From NCBI GenBank assembly GCA_019115685.1, contig DXDC01000312.1, forward strand, positions 1 to 5,886: DNA of 5,886 nt. Direction: 5' to 3'. The notes below the pieces were generated by a model. That model was given only the letters and a program-made list of their open reading frames with translations, was not told the origin of the DNA and searched no databases. Numbering within the stretch: the first letter of the stretch is position 1; every line of letters starts with the position of its first letter. Positions 1 through 5,461 of the stretch are shown here, in pieces. Source of the stretch: Candidatus Agrococcus pullicola (GTDB taxonomy: Bacteria > Actinomycetota > Actinomycetes > Actinomycetales > Microbacteriaceae). A program made the position numbers and the translations under genes.

Positions 1-533
1 TGCATGCGAGAATCCCGGATGGCGGCCCGACAGCAGTACGAGACGTCGCTGTATTCGAACTGCTCTACGCGAGCGCACTGCGGGTCGGTGAACTCGTCGC
101 ACTCGACGTCGATGACATCGACACATCGCGCTTGACCGCAAGGGCAGTCGGTAAAGGGAACAAGGAGCGCGTCGTTCCCTTCGGCAAGCCCGCACTTGAC
201 GCGATCATCGATTGGTTGAGCGTACGGCACTTGCTGGCGCAGGAACGGCGCCCCTCCCAAGCGCTGTTCTTGGGCGTTCGCGGCGGACGCCTAGGGCAGC
301 GGCAGGTGAGAGAACTCGTCGCCGACCTGCTCGAACTCGTGCCCGGGTCCGGACCAGCGGGCCCGCACACGCTGCGTCATAGCGCTGCTACGCACCTGCT
401 CGACGGGGGAGCCGACCTGCGCGCAGTGCAGGAACTGCTCGGTCATGCCAGCCTGGGGACAACCCAGATGTATACGCACGTCTCGTTCGACCGACTGCGG
501 AAGACGTATTCCAACGCACATCCTCGTGCATAG
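1..533 (+). CDS. xerC: Tyrosine recombinase XerC, C-terminal catalytic part (5' end outside window)
   Basis: Site-specific tyrosine recombinase that, with XerD, resolves chromosome dimers at the dif site. The frame is open from the left edge (first full codon at base 3) to TAG at 531-533, giving 176 residues; the N-terminal core-binding domain and true start lie outside. All six catalytic residues are visible in fragment numbering: R27 (ALRVGEL), K51 (GKGNKER), H122 and R125 (PHTLRHS), H148 (LLGHASL) and the nucleophile Y157 (MYTHV). Their spacings (24, 71, 3, 23, 9) fit the Xer family closely. The end, NAHPRA, is a natural actinobacterial XerC ending, so the 3' end looks intact. XerC rather than XerD is inferred from the position upstream of rpsB, where actinobacteria usually carry xerC. 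An in-frame TTG at 132 is not the start, because the conserved LLYASALRVGEL block lies upstream of it. The 3' part overlaps the convergent M23 gene. Confidence 0.93.
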   Translation, partial: HARIPDGGPTAVRDVAVFELLYASALRVGELVALDVDDIDTSRLTARAVGKGNKERVVPFGKPALDAIIDWLSVRHLLAQERRPSQALFLGVRGGRLGQRQVRELVADLLELVPGSGPAGPHTLRHSAATHLLDGGADLRAVQELLGHASLGTTQMYTHVSFDRLRKTYSNAHPRA

Positions 534-999
534 CGGTCAGTGGTAGCAGGACCGGCCGCTCGAGAGTCAGGAAGAGCATGGGGTCGACATACTCTCCGTG
601 CTGGCGGACACCGAAGTGCAGGCAGGCACCGCAGCCGCTATGGTGGCCCTCCACGATCGCAATGGGCTCACCGGCTATGACTGCATCGCCACGATCAACC
701 AGTGCTGTGACCGGCTCATAGCTGGTTAAGATGCCGTCGCCATGATCGAGCGAGACCACGCCGCGATCCACCACGGTGCCCGCAAAGTGCACGGTGCTGT
801 CGGCAACAGCTGTAACGACGGTGCCGACGGGGGAGCGGATATCAATGCCTCGGTGACCGGCGGCCCAGGGTTCGGGAGGCGGCTCGAAGTGACGCACGAC
901 GTTCCGATCGGGCACCGGCCACGGCCAACGGTCGTGTTGAGGGGCGCCGAAACCCGACAGTGCAAACAGTAGAGCAACCGTGAATGATAACCCGCGCAT
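388..999 (-). CDS. Secreted M23-family (LytM-like) protein with degenerate active site
   Basis: Predicted 203-residue exported protein with one M23/LytM fold, the family of cell-wall endopeptidases and their inactive relatives. The ATG at 999 is chosen because AAGGA (complement of 1007-1011) lies 7 bases upstream and residues 1-19 form a signal peptide (MR, a hydrophobic run, then GFGA). The reading frame is open further upstream to 1173, but that part resembles no protein and covers the rpsB leader. The M23 core spans about residues 27-154. H49 and D53 (GHRGID) and H128 (CLHFG) match the three zinc ligands. The catalytic histidine of the usual HxH motif is Cys126, and the TYxH region reads SYEP, so hydrolase activity is doubtful; actinobacterial relatives commonly show this CLHWG-type pattern. 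The core ends at LLPL (residue 154), but no stop follows and 49 more residues are read antisense to xerC. Wall binding or regulation of another hydrolase is possible; no specific function is assigned. Confidence 0.85.
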   Translation of the reverse strand: MRGLSFTVALLFALSGFGAPQHDRWPWPVPDRNVVRHFEPPPEPWAAGHRGIDIRSPVGTVVTAVADSTVHFAGTVVDRGVVSLDHGDGILTSYEPVTALVDRGDAVIAGEPIAIVEGHHSGCGACLHFGVRQHGEYVDPMLFLTLERPVLLPLTAMHEDVRWNTSSAVGRTRRAYTSGLSPGWHDRAVPALRAGRLPRRAGA

Positions 1000-1006
1000 C
1001 CCGATA

Positions 1007-1011
1007 TCCTT
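1007..1011 (-). promoter_or_regulatory. Ribosome binding site deciding the M23 gene start
   Basis: On the minus strand this reads AAGGA, 7 bases before the ATG at 999. It supports the short start that begins directly with a signal peptide, rather than the longer open frame that reaches 1173. Confidence 0.7.
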
Positions 1012-1106
1012 GCCGAGGTGAGTCGTCACGAACGTCGACGCGACTGCGGCTGTTGATGAATCCGGGTTGTTGGGCGCGAATGCGGGCGCAGGCCCCGCGG
1101 AACGTG

Positions 1107-1112
1107 TACCAT
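1107..1112 (+). promoter_or_regulatory. Candidate -10 box of the rpsB promoter
   Basis: TACCAT fits the TAnnnT pattern of actinobacterial housekeeping promoters. The same 7-mer, GTACCAT, recurs upstream of pyrH (3116-3122). Initiation about 7 bases downstream would start the transcript near 1119, immediately before the hairpin at 1121-1136, giving a leader of roughly 147 bases. No good -35 hexamer is visible at the expected distance, so this is tentative. Confidence 0.4.
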
Positions 1113-1235
1113 AAGTGCAGCACCTCGCAAGAGGTGACTTCGCGTGCTCACAATACGCATCGACCTCCCGCATGGTTCCAGTCCTGCTGGCGCGGGAGCG
1201 AGGCGAGCACCAGGGGCAGCGCCGAGGGCGCAGCC
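1113..1235 (+). promoter_or_regulatory. Structured 5' leader of rpsB (candidate cis-regulatory RNA)
   Basis: Three consecutive foldable elements precede rpsB. (1) CACCTC (1121-1126) and GAGGTG (1131-1136) form a perfect 6-bp stem closed by a GCAA tetraloop of the GNRA class; AAGT (1113-1116) and ACTT (1137-1140) could add 4 bp across a GCAG bulge if transcribed. (2) GTGCTC (1144-1149) pairs with GAGCAC (1205-1210). Nested inside, CTCCCGC (1165-1171) pairs with GCGGGAG (1192-1198), and inside that CCAG (1178-1181) pairs with CTGG (1187-1190) around the loop TCCTG. (3) GCGCC (1219-1223) pairs with GGCGC (1227-1231), extended past an A-A mismatch by GGC (1215-1217) and GCC (1233-1235). The rpsB ribosome binding site follows at 1254. 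S2 is known to repress its own operon in E. coli through a structured leader; the same role here is inference. High GC makes chance helices common, but this many nested perfect stems in about 120 bases is notable. Confidence 0.5.
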
Positions 1236-1265
1236 GACAAACCCACTAAGAACAAAGGACCGACC

Positions 1266-2192
1266 ATGGCAGTCGTAACCACTCGCCAGCTGTTGGACGC
1301 CGGTGTGCACTTCGGACACCAGACCCGCCGCTGGAACCCCAAGATGAAGCGTTTCATTTTCACCGAACGCTCGGGCATCTACATCATCGACCTGCAGAAG
1401 TCGCTGTCGTACATCGACAAGGCATACGACTTCGTGCGGGAGACCGTTGCGCACGGTGGATCCGTGCTCTTCGTCGGAACGAAGAAGCAGGCACAGGAGA
1501 CCATCGCAGAGCAGGCGACTCGAGTCGGCCAGCCCTACGTGAACCAGCGCTGGCTCGGCGGGCTGCTCACAAACTTCCAGACGGTGTCGAAGCGTCTCGC
1601 GCGCATGAAGGAGCTGGAGGAGCTCGACTTCGAGAACACCGCCGCGAGCGGCTTCACGAAGAAGGAAATGCTGATCAAGCACCGTGAGCTGACGAAGCTC
1701 CACAAGTCGTTGGGCGGTATCCGGAACCTTACCCGCACGCCGAGCGCAGTGTGGGTTGTCGACATGAACAAGGAGCACCTCGCGATCGACGAGGCCAAGA
1801 AGCTCGGCATTCCGGTTATCTCCATTCTCGACACCAACTGCGACCCCGACGACTCGCAGTACCCGATCCCCGGTAACGACGACGCGATCCGCTCCGTTGC
1901 GCTGTTGACGAAGATCATCGCCGACGCTGCCGCCGAGGGCCTCCAGCAGCGCCACTCCGGTGACACCGAAGCCGAACCGATGGCGGAGTGGGAGCGCGAG
2001 CTCCTTGAGGCCGAGAAGCCAGCCGAGGAAGCAGCGGCCGAGCAGACCGAGAAGCCGGCTGACGAGACCGAGAAGCCCGCCGAAGAGTCGGTAAAGCCGG
2101 CTCAGGACGCGCCGGAAGCGACCGAGGAAGCTGCTGCCCCCGCGGCGACCGAAGAGGCCGAGGCTCCTGCGGAGACCGCCGAGACCAAGTAA
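1266..2192 (+). CDS. rpsB: 30S ribosomal protein S2 with long acidic C-terminal tail
   Basis: Small-subunit ribosomal protein S2, needed for a functional 30S subunit. The protein is 308 residues; the start is the ATG preceded by AAAGGA (1254-1259) at 6 bases, and the S2 family's usual opening follows ([15 protein letters not shown], then RRWNPKM at 21-27). Other family blocks are FVGTKKQA (69-76), [11 protein letters not shown] (94-104), [16 protein letters not shown] (151-166), [15 protein letters not shown] (181-195) and [10 protein letters not shown] (201-210). The core ends near residue 233. Residues 234-308 form a low-complexity tail rich in Glu, Ala, Lys and Pro, absent from the 241-residue E. 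coli S2 but familiar in actinobacterial S2; it is probably disordered. The frame stays open upstream to 984, but that part overlaps the leader and the divergent gene and is not coding. It is the first gene of an rpsB-tsf pair, probably controlled through the structured leader. Confidence 0.97.
   Translation: MAVVTTRQLLDAGVHFGHQTRRWNPKMKRFIFTERSGIYIIDLQKSLSYIDKAYDFVRETVAHGGSVLFVGTKKQAQETIAEQATRVGQPYVNQRWLGGLLTNFQTVSKRLARMKELEELDFENTAASGFTKKEMLIKHRELTKLHKSLGGIRNLTRTPSAVWVVDMNKEHLAIDEAKKLGIPVISILDTNCDPDDSQYPIPGNDDAIRSVALLTKIIADAAAEGLQQRHSGDTEAEPMAEWERELLEAEKPAEEAAAEQTEKPADETEKPAEESVKPAQDAPEATEEAAAPAATEEAEAPAETAETK
2046..2108 (+). repeat. Three tandem 7-residue (21-bp) repeats in the S2 tail
   Basis: Residues 261-267, 268-274 and 275-281 of S2 read [14 protein letters not shown] and SVKPAQD. 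A fourth related copy (EKPAEE, residues 250-255) lies just upstream, out of register. The DNA copies differ mainly at synonymous positions, so this looks like an old repeat expansion kept at protein level rather than a recent duplication. Confidence 0.75.
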
Positions 2193-2196
2193 GAAC

Positions 2197-2209
2197 GTTC
2201 GTTTCGAAC
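2197..2209 (+). other. Small hairpin in the rpsB-tsf gap
   Basis: GTTCG (2197-2201) and CGAAC (2205-2209) can form a 5-bp stem with a TTT loop between the rpsB stop and the strong tsf Shine-Dalgarno AAGGAGG (2213-2219). There is no U-tract, so it is not a terminator. It might protect mRNA ends or be chance. Confidence 0.3.
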
Positions 2210-2224
2210 CAGAAGGAGGGCCAC

Positions 2225-3052
2225 ATGGCCAACTTCAACATTGCAGACCTGAAGGCGCTGCGTGAGCAGCTCGGTACCGGAATGTCCGACACCAAGGCCG
2301 CACTGGTCGAGGCAGATGGCGACATCGAGAAGGCAACCGAGATCCTGCGCCTGAAGGGTGCCAAAGGCAACGCCAAGCGCGCCGACCGCTCGACCAGCGA
2401 GGGTCTCATCGCAGCTCGCGAAGGCGAGGGTACCGCGACGATGATCGCGCTTGCCTGCGAGACCGACTTCGTGGCAAAGAACGAGAAGTTCGTCGCACTC
2501 GCGGACCGCGTCGTGGACGCTGCTGCCGCTGTCGGCGCAAACTCCGTTGATGAAGGCTTGAACGCGCCGCTCGACGGCAAGACAGTGCGTGAGGTCATCG
2601 AAGAGCAGGCCGCCACCATCGGCGAGAAGCTCGAGCTCGGACGCGCGGCCACGGTAGCCGGTGACAAATTCGCCGTCTACCTGCACCGGACGTCGAAGGA
2701 TCTCCCGCCGCAGGTCGGCGTCGTGCTCGCCTACTCTGGCGACGACGCAGAGACGGCCCGCGCAGTCGCTCAGCACATCGCCATGTTCGCACCAGAGCAC
2801 ATCAACCGCGACGAGGTTCCGGCTGACGTGGTCGAGAAGGAGCGCGAGCTCGCGGCCGAGATCGCCCGCGGTGAGGGCAAGCCGGAGGCCGCGCTGCCGA
2901 AGATCGTGGAGGGTCGCCTCACCGGGTTCTTCAAGCAAACGGTGCTGCTGGATCAGGCGTACGCGCGCGACAGCAAGCAGTCTGTCGGTCAGGTTGTCGA
3001 AGCTGCGGGCGTGACCGTGACGGGCTTCGCTCGCTTCAAGATCGGTAGCTAA
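2225..3052 (+). CDS. tsf: Translation elongation factor Ts
   Basis: Guanine-nucleotide exchange factor that releases GDP from EF-Tu so it can reload with GTP. The protein is 275 residues, close to the 283 of E. coli. The start is fixed by AAGGAGG (2213-2219) 5 bases upstream and by the family opening ANFNIADLKALREQLGTGM. Residues 1-55 form the N-terminal UBA-like domain, with the conserved SDTKAAL (21-27) and D-I-E-K-A (33-37). The hallmark TDFV (80-83, within ETDFVAKNEKF) contacts the EF-Tu G domain. The core subdomains follow, with the family motif FFKQTVLLDQAY in the C-terminal third and the typical end GFARFKIGS. It lies 32 bases after rpsB, the standard pairing, so the two are probably cotranscribed from the rpsB promoter. 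The terminator 11 bases after its stop closes the unit. Confidence 0.97.
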   Translation: MANFNIADLKALREQLGTGMSDTKAALVEADGDIEKATEILRLKGAKGNAKRADRSTSEGLIAAREGEGTATMIALACETDFVAKNEKFVALADRVVDAAAAVGANSVDEGLNAPLDGKTVREVIEEQAATIGEKLELGRAATVAGDKFAVYLHRTSKDLPPQVGVVLAYSGDDAETARAVAQHIAMFAPEHINRDEVPADVVEKERELAAEIARGEGKPEAALPKIVEGRLTGFFKQTVLLDQAYARDSKQSVGQVVEAAGVTVTGFARFKIGS

Positions 3053-3063
3053 TTACACACTGG

Positions 3064-3091
3064 AAACGGGCCGGGTAACCCCGGCCCGTTT
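3064..3091 (+). terminator. Rho-independent terminator after tsf
   Basis: AAACGGGCCGGG (3064-3075) pairs perfectly with CCCGGCCCGTTT (3080-3091) around a TAAC loop: a 12-bp stem with a 9-bp GC-rich core. The only T-run is the GTTT that closes the stem, followed by CGTATG. It separates rpsB-tsf from pyrH. The A/T flanks are symmetric, so it could work in both directions. Confidence 0.85.
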
Positions 3092-3094
3092 CGT

Positions 3095-3122
3095 ATGTCA
3101 GGGCCGCGCGAAGCGGTACCAT
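3095..3122 (+). promoter_or_regulatory. Candidate pyrH promoter
   Basis: ATGTCA (3095-3100, 4 of 6 matches to TTGACA) and TACCAT (3117-3122, TAnnnT) are separated by 16 bases. It sits right after the tsf terminator and 26 bases before the pyrH start, where a new promoter is needed. The -10 word is identical to the one proposed for rpsB. Initiation would be near 3129. Confidence 0.5.
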
Positions 3123-3148
3123 CGAAATGATTCACGAGAAAGGCAACC

Positions 3149-3877
3149 ATGACTCAGTCCAGACGCCGTGTCCTGCTCAAACTTTCGGGAGAGGCGTTCG
3201 GCGGTGGTCAGCTGGGTGTGAATCCCGACGTCGTGCAGCACAGTGCTCGGCTCATCGCGGCAGCATCCGAGTCGGTCGAGATTGCCATTGTCGTCGGCGG
3301 GGGAAATTTCTTCAGGGGCGCTGAACTCAGCCAGCGCGGTATGGAGCGAGGCCGGGCGGACTACATGGGCATGCTGGGCACCGTCATGAATGCTCTCGCG
3401 CTCCAGGACTTTCTCGAGCAGGCGGGCGTGCAGACTCGCGTGCAGTCCGCAATCCAGATGACGCAGGTGGCAGAATCCTACATTCCGCGTCGCGCTGAGC
3501 GGCACATGGAGAAAGGCCGCATCGTCATCTTCGGTGCCGGCGCAGGGCTGCCGTACTTCTCGACCGACACTGTGGCCGCGCAGCGCGCACTCGAGATCGG
3601 CGCACACGAAGTGCTCGTCGCCAAGAACGGGGTCGACGGCGTCTACACCGCCGACCCGAAGCGCGACCCGAACGCGCAGAAACTGGACCGCGTGACCTAC
3701 CAGGAGGCGCTCGTGCAAGGGCTCCGAGTCGTCGACTCGACCGCGTTCAGCCTCTGCATGGACAACCGGATGCCGATGAGGGTGTTCGGTATGGAGGGGG
3801 AGGACTCCCTGCGCCGTGCGATCCTCGGGGAGCGAATCGGGACGCTCGTGACAGCCGACCCGACGCCGGAAGCATAG
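3149..3877 (+). CDS. pyrH: UMP kinase (uridylate kinase)
   Basis: Phosphorylates UMP to UDP with ATP, a key step in pyrimidine nucleotide synthesis. This is the bacterial hexameric kinase of the amino-acid-kinase fold, unrelated to eukaryotic UMP/CMP kinases. The protein is 242 residues, as usual. Visible motifs are the phosphate-binding KLSGE (11-15), GGGNFFRG (50-57), the UMP-binding [18 protein letters not shown] (69-86, with Asp71), [13 protein letters not shown] (129-141), [12 protein letters not shown] (159-170) and TAFSLCMDN (198-206). The ATG follows AAAGG (3139-3143) at 5 bases, a moderate ribosome binding site. It is the first gene of the pyrH-frr-cdsA group, with frr 25 bases downstream. 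Nothing is unusual in the sequence. An overlapping frame starting at ATG 3127 is a shadow. Confidence 0.97.
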   Translation: MTQSRRRVLLKLSGEAFGGGQLGVNPDVVQHSARLIAAASESVEIAIVVGGGNFFRGAELSQRGMERGRADYMGMLGTVMNALALQDFLEQAGVQTRVQSAIQMTQVAESYIPRRAERHMEKGRIVIFGAGAGLPYFSTDTVAAQRALEIGAHEVLVAKNGVDGVYTADPKRDPNAQKLDRVTYQEALVQGLRVVDSTAFSLCMDNRMPMRVFGMEGEDSLRRAILGERIGTLVTADPTPEA

Positions 3878-3880
3878 AAT
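3875..3880 (+). promoter_or_regulatory. Possible -10 box for frr overlapping the pyrH stop
   Basis: TAGAAT, whose first three bases are the pyrH stop codon, is a good TAnnnT -10 match 22 bases before the frr GTG. The nearest -35-like word, GTGACA (3848-3853), is 21 bases away, which is too far for a standard promoter. Extra transcription of frr from here is possible but weakly supported. Confidence 0.3.
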
Positions 3881-3902
3881 TGAAGCAACGAAAGGGTAAC
3901 CA

Positions 3903-4457
3903 GTGATTAGCGACGTTCTGGCTACGGCCAAGGAAAAAATGGATCAGTCCATCGAGTTCGCAAAGGACGACTTTGCGAACGTCAGCGCAGGGCGTGCGAA
4001 TCCGGCACTGTTCGAGCGGATTCTGGTGGATTACTACGGTGCCCCGACTCCGCTGCAGCAGCTCGCGTCGATGCAGCAGCCGGAAGCGAGGATGCTCGTC
4101 ATCACTCCATTCGACAAGGCTGCTCTCAAGGACATCGAAAAGGCGATTGTCGCTGCCCCTCACCTCGGCGCAACGGCCAACAATGACGGCACCATCATTC
4201 GTGTCACCATGCCGGAACTCACGGAGGATCGCCGCAAGGAGTACGTCAAAATCGTCAAGGAGAAGGCCGAGCAGGCCCGCGTGGCGATCAGGAACCTGCG
4301 CCGTGCAGCGATGTCCGACTTGGAAGCGCTCAAGGGCGAGGTATCCGACGATGAAATCTCGCGCGGTGAGAAGGAACTCGAGCAGATTACCCGTGCATCC
4401 ATCGACGGTGTCGAAGATGCATTGAAGAACAAGGAGAACGAGCTCCTCGCCGTCTAG
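3903..4457 (+). CDS. frr: Ribosome recycling factor
   Basis: With EF-G, RRF splits post-termination ribosomes so subunits can be reused. The protein is 184 residues, against 185 in E. coli. The start is GTG at 3903, supported by AAAGGG (3891-3896) at 6 bases and by the usual opening [12 protein letters not shown]. Family blocks are the helical [17 protein letters not shown] (30-46) followed by PTPLQQLA (48-55), the domain II stretch ([18 protein letters not shown], 65-82), [22 protein letters not shown] (95-116) and the basic helix [10 protein letters not shown] (125-134), where the ribosome-contacting arginines lie. It sits 25 bases after pyrH, the typical bacterial arrangement, and cdsA begins 14 bases after its stop. 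Confidence 0.97.
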   Translation: MISDVLATAKEKMDQSIEFAKDDFANVSAGRANPALFERILVDYYGAPTPLQQLASMQQPEARMLVITPFDKAALKDIEKAIVAAPHLGATANNDGTIIRVTMPELTEDRRKEYVKIVKEKAEQARVAIRNLRRAAMSDLEALKGEVSDDEISRGEKELEQITRASIDGVEDALKNKENELLAV

Positions 4458-4471
4458 CTCGTTTCGCGTCC

Positions 4472-5392
4472 GTGTCAGAGAACCCCGAGCACCGTCAGCA
4501 CAACATCACCGACCAGATTCGCCTGGCACGGGAGCAAGTCGAGGCTGTTAATGAACGGGTCAACAAGCGAGCCGGACGCAATATCCCCATCGCGATCGGC
4601 GTAGGGCTCGTTTTCGGCGCGATCGTCTTCGTCAGCCTGGTCTTCCTCAAGGGCCTCTTCGTCGTCGTCGCAGCAGCCCTTGTCGCTTTCTGCCTGTACG
4701 AGATCTCGAGCGCCCTGCGGTTCGCCGGTCGTGATGTGCCGCGCGTTCCGCTCATTGCGGTCGGCGCACTCATCATGCCCCTCACTTGGTTCTTCGGCAG
4801 TGAAGGGCTGTGGTTCGGGATCGTCGCGGCCGCGCTCTTCACGGCGCTGTGGCGTATCGGCGAACTGATCTTCAACAAGAGAACGCGCACCGGTTTTCGT
4901 GCAGTTGTCGCCGATATGGCTGCCGGGGTGCTCTGTCTCGCCTATGTCGCGGTCTTCGCAGGCTTCGCGGTACTGCTTCTGCAGCAGCCCGGCGGTGAGT
5001 GGTGGATCATCGCGTTCGTGGCAGTCACCGTCATCGTGGACACGGGCGCGCTCGTCTCGGGTGTACTCTTCGGTAAGCACAAGCTTGCGCCGCGCATCAG
5101 TCCCGGTAAGACGTGGGAGGGTCTGATCGGCGCGGCGGTGCTCGCGCTCATTGCCGGCGTTCTGCTGTCGAGCTTCCTGCTGGAGCTGCCGTGGTGGTTC
5201 GGTCTCATCTTCGGCGCGTGCATTCTGGTGACGAGCACAGTGGGCGACCTGTTCGAGTCGCTTATGAAACGCGACCTCGCCATCAAGGACATCTCGTCGG
5301 TACTTCCCGGGCACGGCGGATTCCTCGATCGCCTCGATTCCGTATTGCCTTCTGCCGCCGTTGCGCTCGCGCTGTATCAGATCGCGATGTAG
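4472..5392 (+). CDS. cdsA: Phosphatidate cytidylyltransferase (CDP-diacylglycerol synthase)
   Basis: Integral membrane enzyme that makes CDP-diacylglycerol from CTP and phosphatidic acid, the branch point for bacterial phospholipids. The protein is 306 residues. Residues 1-36 are polar and rich in charged helix formers, probably a cytoplasmic extension; about eight to nine hydrophobic segments follow (roughly 37-58, 60-80, 92-108, 112-128, 146-170, 178-200, 217-236, 240-256, 290-305). The family signature is complete at residues 263-289: S-x-x-KR, KD, LPGHGGFLDRLD, which carries the metal- and substrate-binding acidic residues; SPGKTWEG (210-217) is also typical. The start is GTG at 4472, the first possible start in the frame, 14 bases after the frr stop. 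No Shine-Dalgarno is visible before it (GTTTCGCGTCC), so translation is probably coupled to frr. Confidence 0.95.
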   Translation: MSENPEHRQHNITDQIRLAREQVEAVNERVNKRAGRNIPIAIGVGLVFGAIVFVSLVFLKGLFVVVAAALVAFCLYEISSALRFAGRDVPRVPLIAVGALIMPLTWFFGSEGLWFGIVAAALFTALWRIGELIFNKRTRTGFRAVVADMAAGVLCLAYVAVFAGFAVLLLQQPGGEWWIIAFVAVTVIVDTGALVSGVLFGKHKLAPRISPGKTWEGLIGAAVLALIAGVLLSSFLLELPWWFGLIFGACILVTSTVGDLFESLMKRDLAIKDISSVLPGHGGFLDRLDSVLPSAAVALALYQIAM

Positions 5393-5393
5393 T

Positions 5394-5406
5394 CGCCGAT
5401 CCGGCG
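5394..5406 (+). other. Short hairpin after cdsA
   Basis: CGCCG (5394-5398) and CGGCG (5402-5406) form a 5-bp stem with an ATC loop just past the cdsA stop. It lacks a T-run, so at best it is a weak or factor-dependent end. No other terminator is visible between cdsA and the next gene. Confidence 0.25.
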
Positions 5407-5426
5407 TGAGCGTGTGCGCGTATGAC

Positions 5427-5454
5427 TTGAAGCGTGCGCCGAACGTGCTTGAAT
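5427..5454 (+). promoter_or_regulatory. Candidate promoter of the DivIVA-repeat gene
   Basis: TTGAAG (5427-5432) and TTGAAT (5449-5454) are separated by 16 bases and resemble -35 and -10 boxes (TTGACA and TAnnnT, with T for A at the second position of the -10). The -10 ends 7 bases before the GTG at 5462, so initiation would fall at or next to the start codon. Together with the absence of a Shine-Dalgarno, this suggests a leaderless mRNA. Confidence 0.45.
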
Positions 5455-5461
5455 ACTAACT

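Noticed and set aside
1..533. XerC-like gene as a phage or integron integrase on a mobile element
   Set aside because: It lies in the conserved xerC-M23-rpsB chromosomal order. No attachment repeats, tRNA or other mobile genes are present.
742..972. Small plus-strand frame inside the M23 gene
   Set aside because: It is the complement of the M23 catalytic domain, which has recognisable motifs; nothing supports the plus-strand reading.
1015..1137. Direct repeat GAGGTGA at 1015-1021 and 1131-1137
   Set aside because: This is a single 7-base match in GC-rich DNA. The second copy is explained as the right arm of the leader hairpin.
1000..1173. N-terminal extension of the M23 protein
   Set aside because: The extension is antisense to the rpsB leader and would bury the signal peptide. 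ATG 999 has AAGGA at 7 bases.
984..1265. In-frame upstream extension of rpsB to 984
   Set aside because: The extra residues match nothing in S2, the region overlaps the divergent gene's start and forms the RNA leader, and ATG 1266 has a good ribosome binding site and the S2 N-terminus.
1026..1955. 309-codon minus-strand open frame opposite rpsB
   Set aside because: It is an antisense shadow from GC-rich codon bias. It has no domain, and the plus strand is unquestionably rpsB.
2193..2209. rpsB-tsf hairpin as a terminator or attenuator
   Set aside because: The stem is only 5 bp, with no U-tract, directly before a strong Shine-Dalgarno. Kept only as a weak structural note.
2102..2938. 278-codon minus-strand open frame opposite tsf
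   Set aside because: It is an antisense shadow of tsf and the S2 tail, without recognisable protein features.
3098..3931. 277-codon minus-strand open frame opposite pyrH
   Set aside because: It is an antisense shadow of pyrH, with no recognisable motifs and no reason to prefer it over a complete UMP kinase.
4475..5314. 279-codon minus-strand open frame opposite cdsA
   Set aside because: It is a very charged translation (Glu, Asp, Arg) that is just the complement of hydrophobic cdsA codons.
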